Positions 1 to 5,353 of a stretch of DNA of 28,789 nt are shown here, in pieces. Source of the stretch: a virus; the IMG/VR virus record IMGVR_UViG_3300014720_000138, positions 1-28,789 of that record; one strand, 5' to 3'. The notes beneath the pieces were generated by a model. That model did no database searches. It had not been told where the DNA came from and worked only from the letters and a program-made list of their open reading frames with translations. The position numbers were made by a program, and so were the translations under genes. Every line of letters starts with the position of its first letter. Position 1 is the first letter of the stretch.

Positions 1-1
1 A

Positions 2-172
2 GATCGTAAAGCAGACCTCAGAGCAGAGACAGAAGCAGCAGTAGCAGCGTTTATAGCGCGGGGCGGAGTGGTAACAGCAGTGAAAGCGCGCAAGACCCCG
101 AAGACAGCGACTGCTAAGGGTAAGAACAGAGGCGCTTTTAACGCATCGAAAATTTTCGCAGTAGGAGCCTAA
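2..172 (+). CDS. C-terminal end of an unknown basic protein (5' partial)
   Basis: An open frame enters from the left edge and ends at TAA 170-172, giving 56 residues. The tail is rich in Ala, Lys and Arg, with a run of Lys/Thr/Ala near the middle, as seen in disordered nucleic-acid-binding tails. The next gene starts one base after the stop, so the two are probably in one operon. The N-terminus is outside the window and I do not recognise the family. The function is unknown. Confidence 0.6.
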   Translation, partial: DRKADLRAETEAAVAAFIARGGVVTAVKARKTPKTATAKGKNRGAFNASKIFAVGA

Positions 173-173
173 T

Positions 174-407
174 ATGCCTTCAATGAGCTATTGCATGTTC
201 GAGAACACAGCGGGTGAGATGTCGCAGTGCTTGAATCGTGTCGAAGACAATCTAGACAACGATGAATTCATTAGAGACATGTCAGAGTACGAGCGTGATG
301 GCATCATGGAGCTAGTGAGACTTGCAAAGTTGTTCGCCCGTCACGAGAAGTTTCTTAGCAGGCTGCATGAGGAGTACATTGGGAATCCCGAGCCAGCAGA
401 GTTCTAA
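174..407 (+). CDS. Small conserved phage protein of the MSYCMFENT type, unknown function
   Basis: A 77-residue acidic, helix-rich protein. Its beginning, MSYCMFENT, resembles from memory a group of small hypothetical proteins common in tailed phages, in which a Met-Ser-Tyr-Cys-x-Phe-Glu-Asn start is followed by a charged helical body. TAGGAG at 162-167 lies well placed before ATG 174. The family's usual start would be the ATG at 183, so the first three residues are uncertain. It follows the partial gene by one base and is followed by the first early promoter cassette, whose stem begins right after its stop. No catalytic motif is visible. The position suggests early expression. Confidence 0.75.
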   Translation: MPSMSYCMFENTAGEMSQCLNRVEDNLDNDEFIRDMSEYERDGIMELVRLAKLFARHEKFLSRLHEEYIGNPEPAEF

Positions 408-419
408 TAACCCTTCAGA

Positions 420-448
420 TTGACAGGGTATTCAGTTGGTGTTAGTAT
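420..448 (+). promoter_or_regulatory. Early promoter cassette copy 1
   Basis: TTGACA (420-425), 17-bp spacer, TAGTAT (443-448). A stem ACCCT (410-414)/AGGGT (425-429) surrounds the -35 box with a 10-base loop. The predicted +1 is the A of ATG 455. It drives the gene at 543 after an unusually long leader. Confidence 0.75.
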
Positions 449-454
449 ATGGTT

Positions 455-550
455 ATGGTGAAGAACAGGTCGAACAGACAAATTGCAGAGGCTAGGCCAA
501 AGCAGATGAACCTGGGATTCACCCCACTTATAGGAGTTTTACATGGCTAA
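455..550 (+). other. Candidate leaderless leader ORF, 31 codons (cassette 1)
   Basis: Starts with ATG seven bases past the -10 box, at the predicted transcription start, and encodes MVKNRSN and onward. It ends at TAA 548-550, overlapping the start of the 543 gene by eight bases (ATGGCTAA). It has no Shine-Dalgarno sequence, so translation would need leaderless initiation. The same geometry recurs in cassettes 3 and 4. It may be only conserved untranslated leader. Confidence 0.3.
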
Positions 551-836
551 GTTGCTCATCACTACTCAAGTTCTCGAGAATTACGGATCAGAGACCGATC
601 CCTACTGGAAAGCAAAGGGTGGAGATGACTATGTCGTCAAGAATTTCAAAGACTTCAATCGTGTTGCGCAGGTCGTGATGGCACTACGCCCTCAGATTGA
701 GATCGACAACCCCTTCTGTCAAGAGTACATCGCCGGCTGGGAAGTCGTTTCTGATGACTATCTGACGCAGGGCGAGCGCCTTCAGCTGCAGTTCGATGGT
801 CACGTTGCTTATGCTCCCCGTGAGCTGACGCTGTAG
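543..836 (+). CDS. Conserved phage protein (MAKLLITTQVLENYG type), unknown function
   Basis: A 97-residue acidic protein opening with MAKLLITTQVLENYG, followed by a Pro/Tyr/Trp-Lys-x-Lys-Gly-Gly segment near residues 20-28. I remember this layout from small hypothetical proteins of many tailed phages that begin '(L/I)xTTQVxENYG' and carry a 'YWKxKGG' motif. TAGGAG at 531-536 precedes the ATG at proper spacing. It is transcribed from cassette 1, and cassette 2 starts a few bases after its stop. There is no signal peptide or membrane segment. Its biochemical role is unknown; an early-expressed small soluble protein is the safest description. Confidence 0.8.
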   Translation: MAKLLITTQVLENYGSETDPYWKAKGGDDYVVKNFKDFNRVAQVVMALRPQIEIDNPFCQEYIAGWEVVSDDYLTQGERLQLQFDGHVAYAPRELTL

Positions 837-851
837 ATAGTACCCATACAG

Positions 852-880
852 TTGACTCGGGTACCATTTGGTTATATAAT
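852..880 (+). promoter_or_regulatory. Early promoter cassette copy 2
   Basis: TTGACT (852-857), 17-bp spacer, TATAAT (875-880). Inverted repeat GTACCC (840-845)/GGGTAC (859-864) brackets the -35 box. The predicted +1 coincides with an ATG at 887 that is in frame with the downstream gene. Confidence 0.85.
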
Positions 881-913
881 AATGGTATGGTGAAGAAACA
901 ACAGGAGCAGAAG

Positions 914-1204
914 ATGACAAATAGTTTAAGCGCAGATTACTCAGCATCGTTTGACAAGATGTACGAAGGTGGTATGGATATAGATGATATAGCACACGAG
1001 CTTACACTACGCTTTGAGCATGAGTTTGCAGACTACTTGCGAGGATGTGATAGTGAAGATGTCGGTGCTGTTATACTATACATGCGTGGAGACGAAGAAG
1101 TTGCTTTCTTTGACTATGAGAACATGCATGGGAGTGTGTATGCGCTGGGACATAAGCTAGCAAGCGAGACTAGTGTAGAATGGGCTGCTCGTATAGAAGC
1201 ATAG
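914..1204 (+). CDS. Small acidic early protein, unknown function
   Basis: A 96-residue acidic protein (MTNSLSADYSASF start) with many Asp/Glu and aromatic residues and no recognisable motif. I chose ATG 914 because AGGAG at 903-907 sits at the right distance. An in-frame ATG at 887 would add nine residues (MVKKQQEQK), but it lies at the predicted transcription start of cassette 2 with no ribosome binding site. The neighbours are other small genes, each with its own cassette. It is probably soluble, since no membrane segment or signal peptide is visible. Small acidic early phage proteins are often inhibitors or DNA mimics, but nothing here shows that. Confidence 0.75.
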   Translation: MTNSLSADYSASFDKMYEGGMDIDDIAHELTLRFEHEFADYLRGCDSEDVGAVILYMRGDEEVAFFDYENMHGSVYALGHKLASETSVEWAARIEA

Positions 1205-1215
1205 TAACCCTTCAT

Positions 1216-1244
1216 TTGACTCGGGATTCATAAGATCATATAAT
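1216..1244 (+). promoter_or_regulatory. Early promoter cassette copy 3
   Basis: TTGACT (1216-1221), 17-bp spacer, TATAAT (1239-1244). The stem is reduced here (CCC 1208-1210 with GGG 1223-1225). The conserved ATGGTGAAGAAC leader starts at 1251, seven bases after the -10 box. Confidence 0.85.
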
Positions 1245-1250
1245 TATGGT

Positions 1251-1289
1251 ATGGTGAAGAACAAAGTAAAAGGAGCAGATCATGATTGA
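1251..1289 (+). other. Candidate leaderless leader ORF, 12 codons (cassette 3)
   Basis: Encodes MVKNKVKG and four more residues, and ends TGA 1287-1289. It overlaps the start of the 1282 gene by eight bases (ATGATTGA). Its ATG lies at the predicted +1. The internal AAAGGAG also serves as the ribosome binding site of the next gene. Confidence 0.3.
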
Positions 1290-1455
1290 GCGTAATCTAA
1301 ATGCAGCGGGTCGGAGGGCTACTGTCCTGTATGGCGCTGTCGAGTTGGTTGACGGCTTGGTCAGAGTCCTGAGCTTAGGCTTTTTCCACACCCGTTTGCC
1401 TCTGATCGTTAGCCGTTGGCAAATGCGCAGGGGTTTCCAAAAGCGTTGGGGTTGA
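1282..1455 (+). CDS. Small basic early protein, 57 residues, unknown
   Basis: A 57-residue basic protein that runs from MIERNLNAAGRR, through a hydrophobic middle (TVLYGAVELVDGLVRVLSL), to an Arg/Trp/Gln-rich tail ending KRWG. AAAGGAG at 1269-1275 gives it a strong ribosome binding site. The middle could be an amphipathic or membrane-associated helix, but it contains acidic residues and is not a clear transmembrane segment. It is driven by cassette 3, and cassette 4 begins right after its stop. I do not recognise the family. The strong ribosome binding site and the dedicated promoter are the reasons to believe it is a real gene. Confidence 0.65.
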   Translation: MIERNLNAAGRRATVLYGAVELVDGLVRVLSLGFFHTRLPLIVSRWQMRRGFQKRWG

Positions 1456-1472
1456 CATCAGTACCCGAGCAT

Positions 1473-1501
1473 TTGACTCGGGTACCATTTGGTGTTAGAC
1501 T
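1473..1501 (+). promoter_or_regulatory. Early promoter cassette copy 4, best stem
   Basis: TTGACT (1473-1478), 17-bp spacer, TAGACT (1496-1501). This copy has the most complete inverted repeat: GTACCCGAG (1461-1469) and CTCGGGTAC (1477-1485), nine perfect pairs with a 7-base loop that carries half of the -35 box. Confidence 0.8.
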
Positions 1502-1510
1502 ATGGTTATA

Positions 1511-1546
1511 GTGAAGAACAAGGTAAAAGGAGCGAGCAATGTTTGA
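1511..1546 (+). other. Candidate leader ORF starting GTG, 11 codons (cassette 4)
   Basis: GTG at 1511 opens a short frame reading VKNKVKG and four more residues. It ends TGA 1544-1546, again with an eight-base overlap (ATGTTTGA) with the next start at 1539. At the predicted +1 (1508) the codon is ATA rather than ATG, so this copy would be weak if used at all. Confidence 0.22.
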
Positions 1547-1715
1547 TATCTATGTATACAGTTCAAACTCAGTAGGTGGCTCAGTTAGAGTGATCCCCGA
1601 CCAAACCGAATACCGGGCTCGTGCCCAATTGTTCGCCCAGGCTGGATTCAATGTCAAGGTCGTTGATCAAGAGGATGGTGTTGTGGTCTACACCTTGGAC
1701 GCCCTGCCACAATAA
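1539..1715 (+). CDS. Small early protein, 58 residues, unknown
   Basis: A 58-residue protein beginning MFDIYVYSSNSVGGS. The pattern suggests a compact alpha/beta fold: a first strand, a loop, a helix around EYRARAQLFAQAG, then two strands ending VVVYTLDALPQ. AAAAGGAG at 1525-1532 is a good ribosome binding site. It is transcribed from cassette 4, and its stop runs straight into the stem of cassette 5. No catalytic residues stand out and I recognise no family. Small alpha/beta proteins of this size in phage early regions are usually uncharacterised. Confidence 0.7.
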   Translation: MFDIYVYSSNSVGGSVRVIPDQTEYRARAQLFAQAGFNVKVVDQEDGVVVYTLDALPQ

Positions 1716-1723
1716 CCCGTTGC

Positions 1724-1752
1724 TTGACTCGGGTACCATTTGGTTATATAAT
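1724..1752 (+). promoter_or_regulatory. Early promoter cassette copy 5
   Basis: TTGACT (1724-1729), 17-bp spacer, TATAAT (1747-1752). Stem ACCCG (1715-1719)/CGGGT (1730-1734) with a 10-base loop, starting in the stop codon of the upstream gene. An ATG at the predicted +1 (1759) is in frame with the next gene. Confidence 0.85.
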
Positions 1753-1782
1753 AATGGTATGGTAAAGAACAAAGGAACAAAG

Positions 1783-1989
1783 ATGACGAAAACCCCAGTG
1801 TACGCGAATCTAGACCACGCAATTCTCATAGCCGACCTAGCATATATAGCAGCAAGGCTTCCGAGACGCGACAACGTCCTAGCAGGGATGCTGATCAAGT
1901 GGTTCGACATCAGGGGGTCTCTGTCCGAGAAACAAGATGCTCTGGGTAGGGCAATTCTACTTCGTAACGAGGAGCTTTTGAATGCGTAA
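1783..1989 (+). CDS. Small helical early protein, 68 residues, unknown
   Basis: A 68-residue mostly helical protein (MTKTPVYANLDHAILIADL start) with Arg-Arg-Asp in the middle and an acidic leucine-rich end. ATG 1783 follows AAAGGAAC at 1771. A longer in-frame version from the ATG at 1759 (adding MVKNKGTK) would start at the predicted transcription start of cassette 5. The open frame continues further upstream into the previous gene, but a start there would lie before the promoter. The end overlaps the next gene by eight bases. No family is recognised. Confidence 0.7.
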   Translation: MTKTPVYANLDHAILIADLAYIAARLPRRDNVLAGMLIKWFDIRGSLSEKQDALGRAILLRNEELLNA

Positions 1990-2248
1990 GCGTTTGGTTG
2001 TAGGTCTTAATAATTCCCAGAAGATCCGAGTGATCTGCAATGGGGTAGCGTTTCACACCACCGTACAGGGTGCTCTAGAGGGCATGAGCTTCGTAGATCA
2101 GCGACTCGCAGTGAGCCATGTGCTAACAGAGCTGGGACTGGGGCAGTTCAACAGTACTAACGTCCCCACGGGCATAGGCAAGCCCGTCAGAGTCTACAAT
2201 CACAAGAATGAGCGAGTGACCGTCGATGTGCAAGTAGATCTAGTCTAA
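1982..2248 (+). CDS. Early protein, 88 residues, unknown
   Basis: An 88-residue basic protein beginning MRKRLVVGLNNSQKIRVICNG, predicted to be mixed beta and helix. Its ATG lies inside the end of the previous gene (eight-base overlap, ATGCGTAA), which indicates translational coupling; GAGG at 1970-1973 could act as a weak ribosome binding site. The C-terminal half (VRVYNHKNERVTVDVQVDL) looks like two beta strands with charged loops. No promoter separates it from the 1783 gene, so both belong to the transcript from cassette 5. I do not recognise the family. Confidence 0.7.
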   Translation: MRKRLVVGLNNSQKIRVICNGVAFHTTVQGALEGMSFVDQRLAVSHVLTELGLGQFNSTNVPTGIGKPVRVYNHKNERVTVDVQVDLV

Positions 2249-2257
2249 GGAGCAGAC

Positions 2258-2434
2258 ATGGTAGTTACCCGAATCATTCAGTATTTCAACGATTCCGGCG
2301 AAGCAGGGTTCGATAGAGAAGCAAGTCCCGGCAACGGTCCCTTCTACGTCAAGCTTCACGATGACAGCTACGATGCCACCGGATTCGATACGCTAGACGA
2401 AGCGATCGAGGAACTTCGTTACATTACCGAGTAA
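2258..2434 (+). CDS. Small acidic early protein, 58 residues, unknown
   Basis: A 58-residue acidic protein (MVVTRIIQYFNDSGEAGFD start) ending in a helix, LDEAIEELRYITE. AAGGAG at 2248-2253 is a strong ribosome binding site placed across the upstream stop, so it is co-transcribed with the two preceding genes. The layout of a beta hairpin, an aspartate-rich loop and a terminal helix resembles small DUF-type phage proteins, but I cannot name one. Cassette 6 begins in its stop codon. Confidence 0.68.
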   Translation: MVVTRIIQYFNDSGEAGFDREASPGNGPFYVKLHDDSYDATGFDTLDEAIEELRYITE

Positions 2435-2442
2435 CCCGTCAT

Positions 2443-2471
2443 TTGACTCGGATACCAATTGGTGTTAGACT
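2443..2471 (+). promoter_or_regulatory. Early promoter cassette copy 6
   Basis: TTGACT (2443-2448), 17-bp spacer, TAGACT (2466-2471). The spacer holds a perfect 10-bp palindrome ACCAATTGGT (2454-2463), degenerate in copies 2, 4 and 5. The stem ACCCG/CGGAT has one mismatch. The predicted +1 codon is ACG, and that frame closes just before the next gene. Confidence 0.78.
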
Positions 2472-2500
2472 AATGTTACGGTAAAGAAAAGGACATAGAG

Positions 2501-2731
2501 ATGAAGACAGCAGAATTCCTAGCAATGACAGACAAGATTCGCGTAGCAACGACAGCAGCAATGGACGCTGGCAACGAGTTCGTCACTCCCTGGCGGATCA
2601 TCGGAACACTGACAGCGGTACTTGAGAGTTCACTGTATCACCTGCCGAAGGCTACCCGTGAAGAGATACTCAAGCAGTTAGTAGACGGCCTGGGCTATAT
2701 AGAGAAGTCTTATGAGAAGGAGGCAGCATGA
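2501..2731 (+). CDS. Small helical early protein, 76 residues, unknown
   Basis: A 76-residue helix-rich protein (MKTAEFLAMTDKIRVATTAAMD start) with an acidic and lysine-rich C-terminus. It is transcribed from cassette 6; GGACATAGAG just before the ATG offers a moderate ribosome binding site. The last codons overlap the start of a tiny membrane protein (ATGA at 2728-2731), implying coupled translation. No motif or family is recognised. Because it is paired with a single-pass membrane peptide it could be the soluble partner of a two-gene unit, but that is speculation. Confidence 0.7.
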   Translation: MKTAEFLAMTDKIRVATTAAMDAGNEFVTPWRIIGTLTAVLESSLYHLPKATREEILKQLVDGLGYIEKSYEKEAA

Positions 2732-2820
2732 AGTTTGAGGACAGAATGGATATGGTGGTAGGCTACGTATGTAGCTTTCTACTGGTCGTACTTGGGACGC
2801 TGCTGGTTGTGGGGTTCTGA
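2728..2820 (+). CDS. 30-residue single-pass membrane peptide
   Basis: Encodes MKFEDRMDMVVGYVCSFLLV and ten more residues. A charged N-terminus is followed by about 20 hydrophobic residues reaching the C-terminus, as in a single transmembrane helix with a cytoplasmic start. AAGGAGG (2718-2724) is a near-perfect ribosome binding site, and the ATGA overlap with the previous gene supports coupling. The strong ribosome binding site makes translation likely despite the size. Phage micro-proteins of this kind sometimes act in lysis timing or membrane-targeted exclusion, but nothing here tells which. Confidence 0.6.
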   Translation: MKFEDRMDMVVGYVCSFLLVVLGTLLVVGF

Positions 2821-2841
2821 GGACTCGGATGCGCTAAGAAA

Positions 2842-2890
2842 AGACTCGATATAGTTTTTGACTATAGTTTCCAAATCGAGTCTCATATTT
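2842..2890 (+). terminator. Terminator-like hairpin closing the early region
   Basis: AGACTCGAT (2842-2850) pairs perfectly with ATCGAGTCT (2875-2883). The 24-base loop holds a second small hairpin (ATAGT 2851-2855 with ACTAT 2861-2865). A T-rich run (ATATTTTT) follows. The long loop makes it weaker than a textbook terminator. Confidence 0.5.
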
Positions 2891-2929
2891 TTAGGGTGGG
2901 GTTTATACGCAACCTGAGTTTTCACCATG

Positions 2930-3023
2930 TATGCTCCCTTCGGTCGCTATGTCCCTAATTCTATTTACCCTATGCTCCCTAAGTCTTTTCCCTCTATGCT
3001 TTCTCTACGCTATCTCTACGCTA
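2930..3023 (+). repeat. Pyrimidine-rich iterated motif in the main gene-free stretch
   Basis: The gap 2821-3110 has no gene that I can support. After the hairpin comes a C/T-rich stretch with five spaced copies of TA(T/C)GCT: 2930, 2971, 2995, 3006 and 3017. Two copies share TATGCTCCCT, and the last two form an 11-bp tandem repeat (TCTCTACGCTA at 3002-3012 and 3013-3023). It also marks the change from GC-richer DNA on the left to AT-rich DNA on the right. It could be binding sites, an origin or neutral repeats. Confidence 0.45.
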
Positions 3024-3110
3024 TCCCATATATAGAATACCTAACGTTTCTTATTTCGAGAATACCGCAGAAATCTTACTGGGAAAAAACTGTCTAAAAA
3101 CCGATACTAT

Positions 3111-3203
3111 ATGAATACTTCTCTTATTGAGTTCTTTATTATAATACTATGCTTTATCGCAATCGTTTCTATAACCATTTACATTAATAAGAATAAGCTA
3201 TGA
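3111..3203 (+). CDS. 30-residue single-pass membrane peptide
   Basis: Encodes MNTSLIEFFIIILCFIAIVS and ten more residues. A short polar start is followed by about 20 strongly hydrophobic residues and a lysine/asparagine tail (YINKNKL), a typical single transmembrane helix with the positive end inside. The stop overlaps the next ATG (ATGA, 3200-3203), which supports a real coupled gene. No clear ribosome binding site precedes it; a weak GATACTAT lies immediately upstream. It is the first gene of the operon containing the glycosyltransferase. Function unknown. Confidence 0.5.
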   Translation: MNTSLIEFFIIILCFIAIVSITIYINKNKL

Positions 3204-3487
3204 AAATAAATGACCTATTATCCGATGAAGAAATTGAGAGTTGCATTGATGGCTCTTCTGATCTACGAATGATACGAGAGATCATTGAAGTAAGCCAACT
3301 CGATAATCTGTTGGATATCGAGGATTTTGCCGATATGTTTGCTTATCAGATACGTGGATTCATCGATGTTACGTTCGAAGAAGATGAGGATGCTTATGAT
3401 GAAGCTTATACGAATAACTGGGAATGGGGTACTTCTATTGCGGAGAACATCAATCTTTTACTTGTTGATAAGTGGACGAAGATGTGA
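3200..3487 (+). CDS. Acidic protein, 95 residues, unknown
   Basis: A strongly acidic 95-residue protein (MKINDLLSDEEIESCIDGSS start) with a cluster of Asp/Glu around residues 57-67 (TFEEDEDAYDEAY), aromatic residues and no basic patch. It is coupled at both ends: ATGA with the membrane peptide before it, and GTGA with the glycosyltransferase-like gene after it. The acidic surface could mimic DNA or bind a partner, but no family is recognised. Its place in the operon suggests a role related to the glycosyltransferase or the host surface. Confidence 0.7.
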   Translation: MKINDLLSDEEIESCIDGSSDLRMIREIIEVSQLDNLLDIEDFADMFAYQIRGFIDVTFEEDEDAYDEAYTNNWEWGTSIAENINLLLVDKWTKM

Positions 3488-4530
3488 AACGTATCTTTAC
3501 CATCTTTTCACCGTATATCGGTACGGGGAAGAATCAGCACGATATCGGTGCTTTTCCCGTTGAGGCTGATTGCGATTATCACTATACCAAGTCTTTCGAG
3601 GAATTGGGTTACGTGGTCAATAAGGCCAGATGGAGAATTGAAAACGAAAATATGTATCTTGATGTACCTGAGACATTAAATGCAATTAAAAAGGAAATCA
3701 AGGAGTTTAATGAGATTACCATACTCTTTGAATGTAACTTTAAAATAAGTGAAAATAAGGAATTAAGGCAGTTGTACAATGCTATAAAATTTCTACGTAA
3801 TAAGGGACTTAGTATACGTTTGATAGCCCAGGTACCTGATTCGTGGGCTCGGTTGGATTTACTGCAGATATTGGGTGAGTTGGACTTCGTTGACAGAATC
3901 ATTGTCTTTAATGAATCCATTATACAAGTACTACGTGAGAATGGTCTACCTGAGAATATAGCAAATAAGTGTTACTATACACCATCTTTACCTGTTGTGT
4001 ACAGAGGTCATACGGCAGAAAAGAATATTGATTTTTGTTACATCGGATCCCCGAAGGGACAACGATTACAGCGTATCGGAGACATGATGCTGCATCGTAA
4101 TATACATTGGTTAGTTTTTACTAATGGACGAGATGCGGTTGAGTTCAATCCATTTAGAAGCACTGAGAGTTACATGCATGCGTATCAGCATTCAAAGTTC
4201 TCGATCATAACCAGTGTAATGTCCATGCGACACTTTAAACATACTCACAACAGACTTATACGTGTTCCAGGACAACTACCTGGTCGTTTTGCCGAATCAT
4301 TGTCGGTCAACTGTATTCCTGTTTATTTTCAAGAGGATACGTTTGATAATCCACCGAGTGAGTATACCGAATCTAAACTTGAAAAACCCTTTATTGTTGT
4401 ACCACCTTTTATGCGTGGACAAGAAATTATCGAGCTGATCTTTAAAAGACAAATAACTGTTGGGCACATAAAAGATTTTTACGATGCTCACTTGGCACCC
4501 GAAGTAATCATATCAAGAATGTTGAAATGA
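3484..4530 (+). CDS. Glycosyltransferase-like protein (GT-B type C-terminal half)
   Basis: About 348 residues. The second half has the marks of GT-B glycosyltransferases: a nucleotide-sugar domain opening NIDFCYIGSPKGQRLQRI (about residues 181-198) and a region PGRFAESLSVNCIPVYF (about 266-282) matching the 'R-(F/x)-x-E-(A/S)-L-x-x-x-x-(I/V)-P-V' pattern of group-1 and exostosin-like enzymes, where the Glu contacts the sugar nucleotide. The N-terminal half is a plausible Rossmann-like acceptor domain. I prefer GTG 3484, which gives a four-base GTGA overlap and has AGTGGA seven bases upstream; GTG 3472 would add four residues. It is coupled by ATGA to a 2OG oxygenase. Substrate and acceptor are unknown: host surface polysaccharide, DNA and virion protein are all possible. 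Confidence 0.7.
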   Translation: MKRIFTIFSPYIGTGKNQHDIGAFPVEADCDYHYTKSFEELGYVVNKARWRIENENMYLDVPETLNAIKKEIKEFNEITILFECNFKISENKELRQLYNAIKFLRNKGLSIRLIAQVPDSWARLDLLQILGELDFVDRIIVFNESIIQVLRENGLPENIANKCYYTPSLPVVYRGHTAEKNIDFCYIGSPKGQRLQRIGDMMLHRNIHWLVFTNGRDAVEFNPFRSTESYMHAYQHSKFSIITSVMSMRHFKHTHNRLIRVPGQLPGRFAESLSVNCIPVYFQEDTFDNPPSEYTESKLEKPFIVVPPFMRGQEIIELIFKRQITVGHIKDFYDAHLAPEVIISRMLK

Positions 4531-5129
4531 AATCTTATTATAATTTTAAACCATTAGCGAATCCCAGTGAGGGTACCAGTATTGTTAAATTTAGTAAAGC
4601 ATTCTCTGATACCGAATGTGATATGATACAGATGCTGGAGAACTTCATACAAATAGATGAGGTGGGAGTTAGTACAAAGAATAACATGGAATCCAAGACT
4701 CGGCGATCCAAGGCCGGTTGGATACAGTATGAAAATAACATTGAATGGTTATTTGATAAGATTGTAGCATATGGACGAAAAGCAAACAATGAAGTTTTTC
4801 GTTTCAATATAGATGGATTACATGAACCGTTACAATATACTATTTACGAAGAAAATAACGAGGGATTTTATAACTGGCATTTGGATATTGGCGTGTACAA
4901 TGAAATGACCGTGACACGTAAGATGTCCATGTCCATGGTGTTGAATAATCCTGCAGAATATGAGGGGGGTGATCTGGAGATTTGGGGAGCATCTGGAGTT
5001 GTGTCTGCGCCAAGAGAACAGGGTACACCCACTTTCTTCCCATCATTTTTGTTGCATCGCGTCACACCCGTAACCAGGGGTACACGAAAGTCATTGGTTG
5101 TATGGTTCGGGGGACCAAACTGGCAGTAA
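4527..5129 (+). CDS. PKHD-type Fe(II)/2-oxoglutarate-dependent hydroxylase
   Basis: A 200-residue member of the prolyl 4-hydroxylase-like 2OG-Fe(II) oxygenases (PKHD/PiuC-like). The iron-binding triad is visible: H118 and D120 in YNWHLDIG, and H177 in FPSFLLHRVTPV. R187 in TRKSLV is the expected 2-oxoglutarate-binding arginine. The segment RKMSMSMVLNNPAEYEGGDL is also typical. The length matches cyanophage and T4-like PKHD proteins. Such enzymes couple O2 and 2-oxoglutarate to substrate hydroxylation; the phage substrates are unknown. It is coupled to the glycosyltransferase-like gene by ATGA, so hydroxylation followed by glycosylation of one target is an attractive inference. Confidence 0.9.
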   Translation: MKSYYNFKPLANPSEGTSIVKFSKAFSDTECDMIQMLENFIQIDEVGVSTKNNMESKTRRSKAGWIQYENNIEWLFDKIVAYGRKANNEVFRFNIDGLHEPLQYTIYEENNEGFYNWHLDIGVYNEMTVTRKMSMSMVLNNPAEYEGGDLEIWGASGVVSAPREQGTPTFFPSFLLHRVTPVTRGTRKSLVVWFGGPNWQ

Positions 5130-5137
5130 ATATATAA

Positions 5138-5350
5138 ATGGCATTCAAAGAAAGACCGCAGGTCACCATCAATCCATATCGTCTGATGATATGGCCTATA
5201 GATCAATGGAGCAGATCTAGAATACTAGAGATTCTGGTTGAACTAAACATAGCATACAAAACTGAGGAAACTAGTATGATGCATCCGGCGTTTATATTCG
5301 AAACTCACGCCGATTATGCTCAAGTTTTAAGCAGAATACAATCATTTTGA
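5138..5350 (+). CDS. Small protein, 70 residues, unknown
   Basis: A 70-residue protein (MAFKERPQVTINPYRLMIWP start) with a predicted helix (SRSRILEILVELNIAY), a short loop with two Met and His-Pro, a beta strand (FIFETHADYA) and a final helix. This alternating pattern resembles a small ferredoxin-like fold. There is no good ribosome binding site; it starts eight bases after the hydroxylase stop and probably depends on readthrough from the same operon. Promoter 7 follows directly. No family is recognised. Confidence 0.65.
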   Translation: MAFKERPQVTINPYRLMIWPIDQWSRSRILEILVELNIAYKTEETSMMHPAFIFETHADYAQVLSRIQSF

Positions 5351-5353
5351 TGC

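Noticed and set aside
655-995. Two antisense open frames over the 543 and 914 genes
   Set aside because: They have no ribosome binding site, are opposite to well-supported genes with promoters, and their composition follows from the opposite strand.
1452-1457. TTGACA at the stop of the 1282 gene
   Set aside because: There is no -10 box at suitable distance. The real promoter box lies 21 bases downstream.
1621-1782. Upstream extension of the 1783 gene
   Set aside because: It would cover the stop of the previous gene and the promoter of cassette 5. The ribosome binding site supports 1783.
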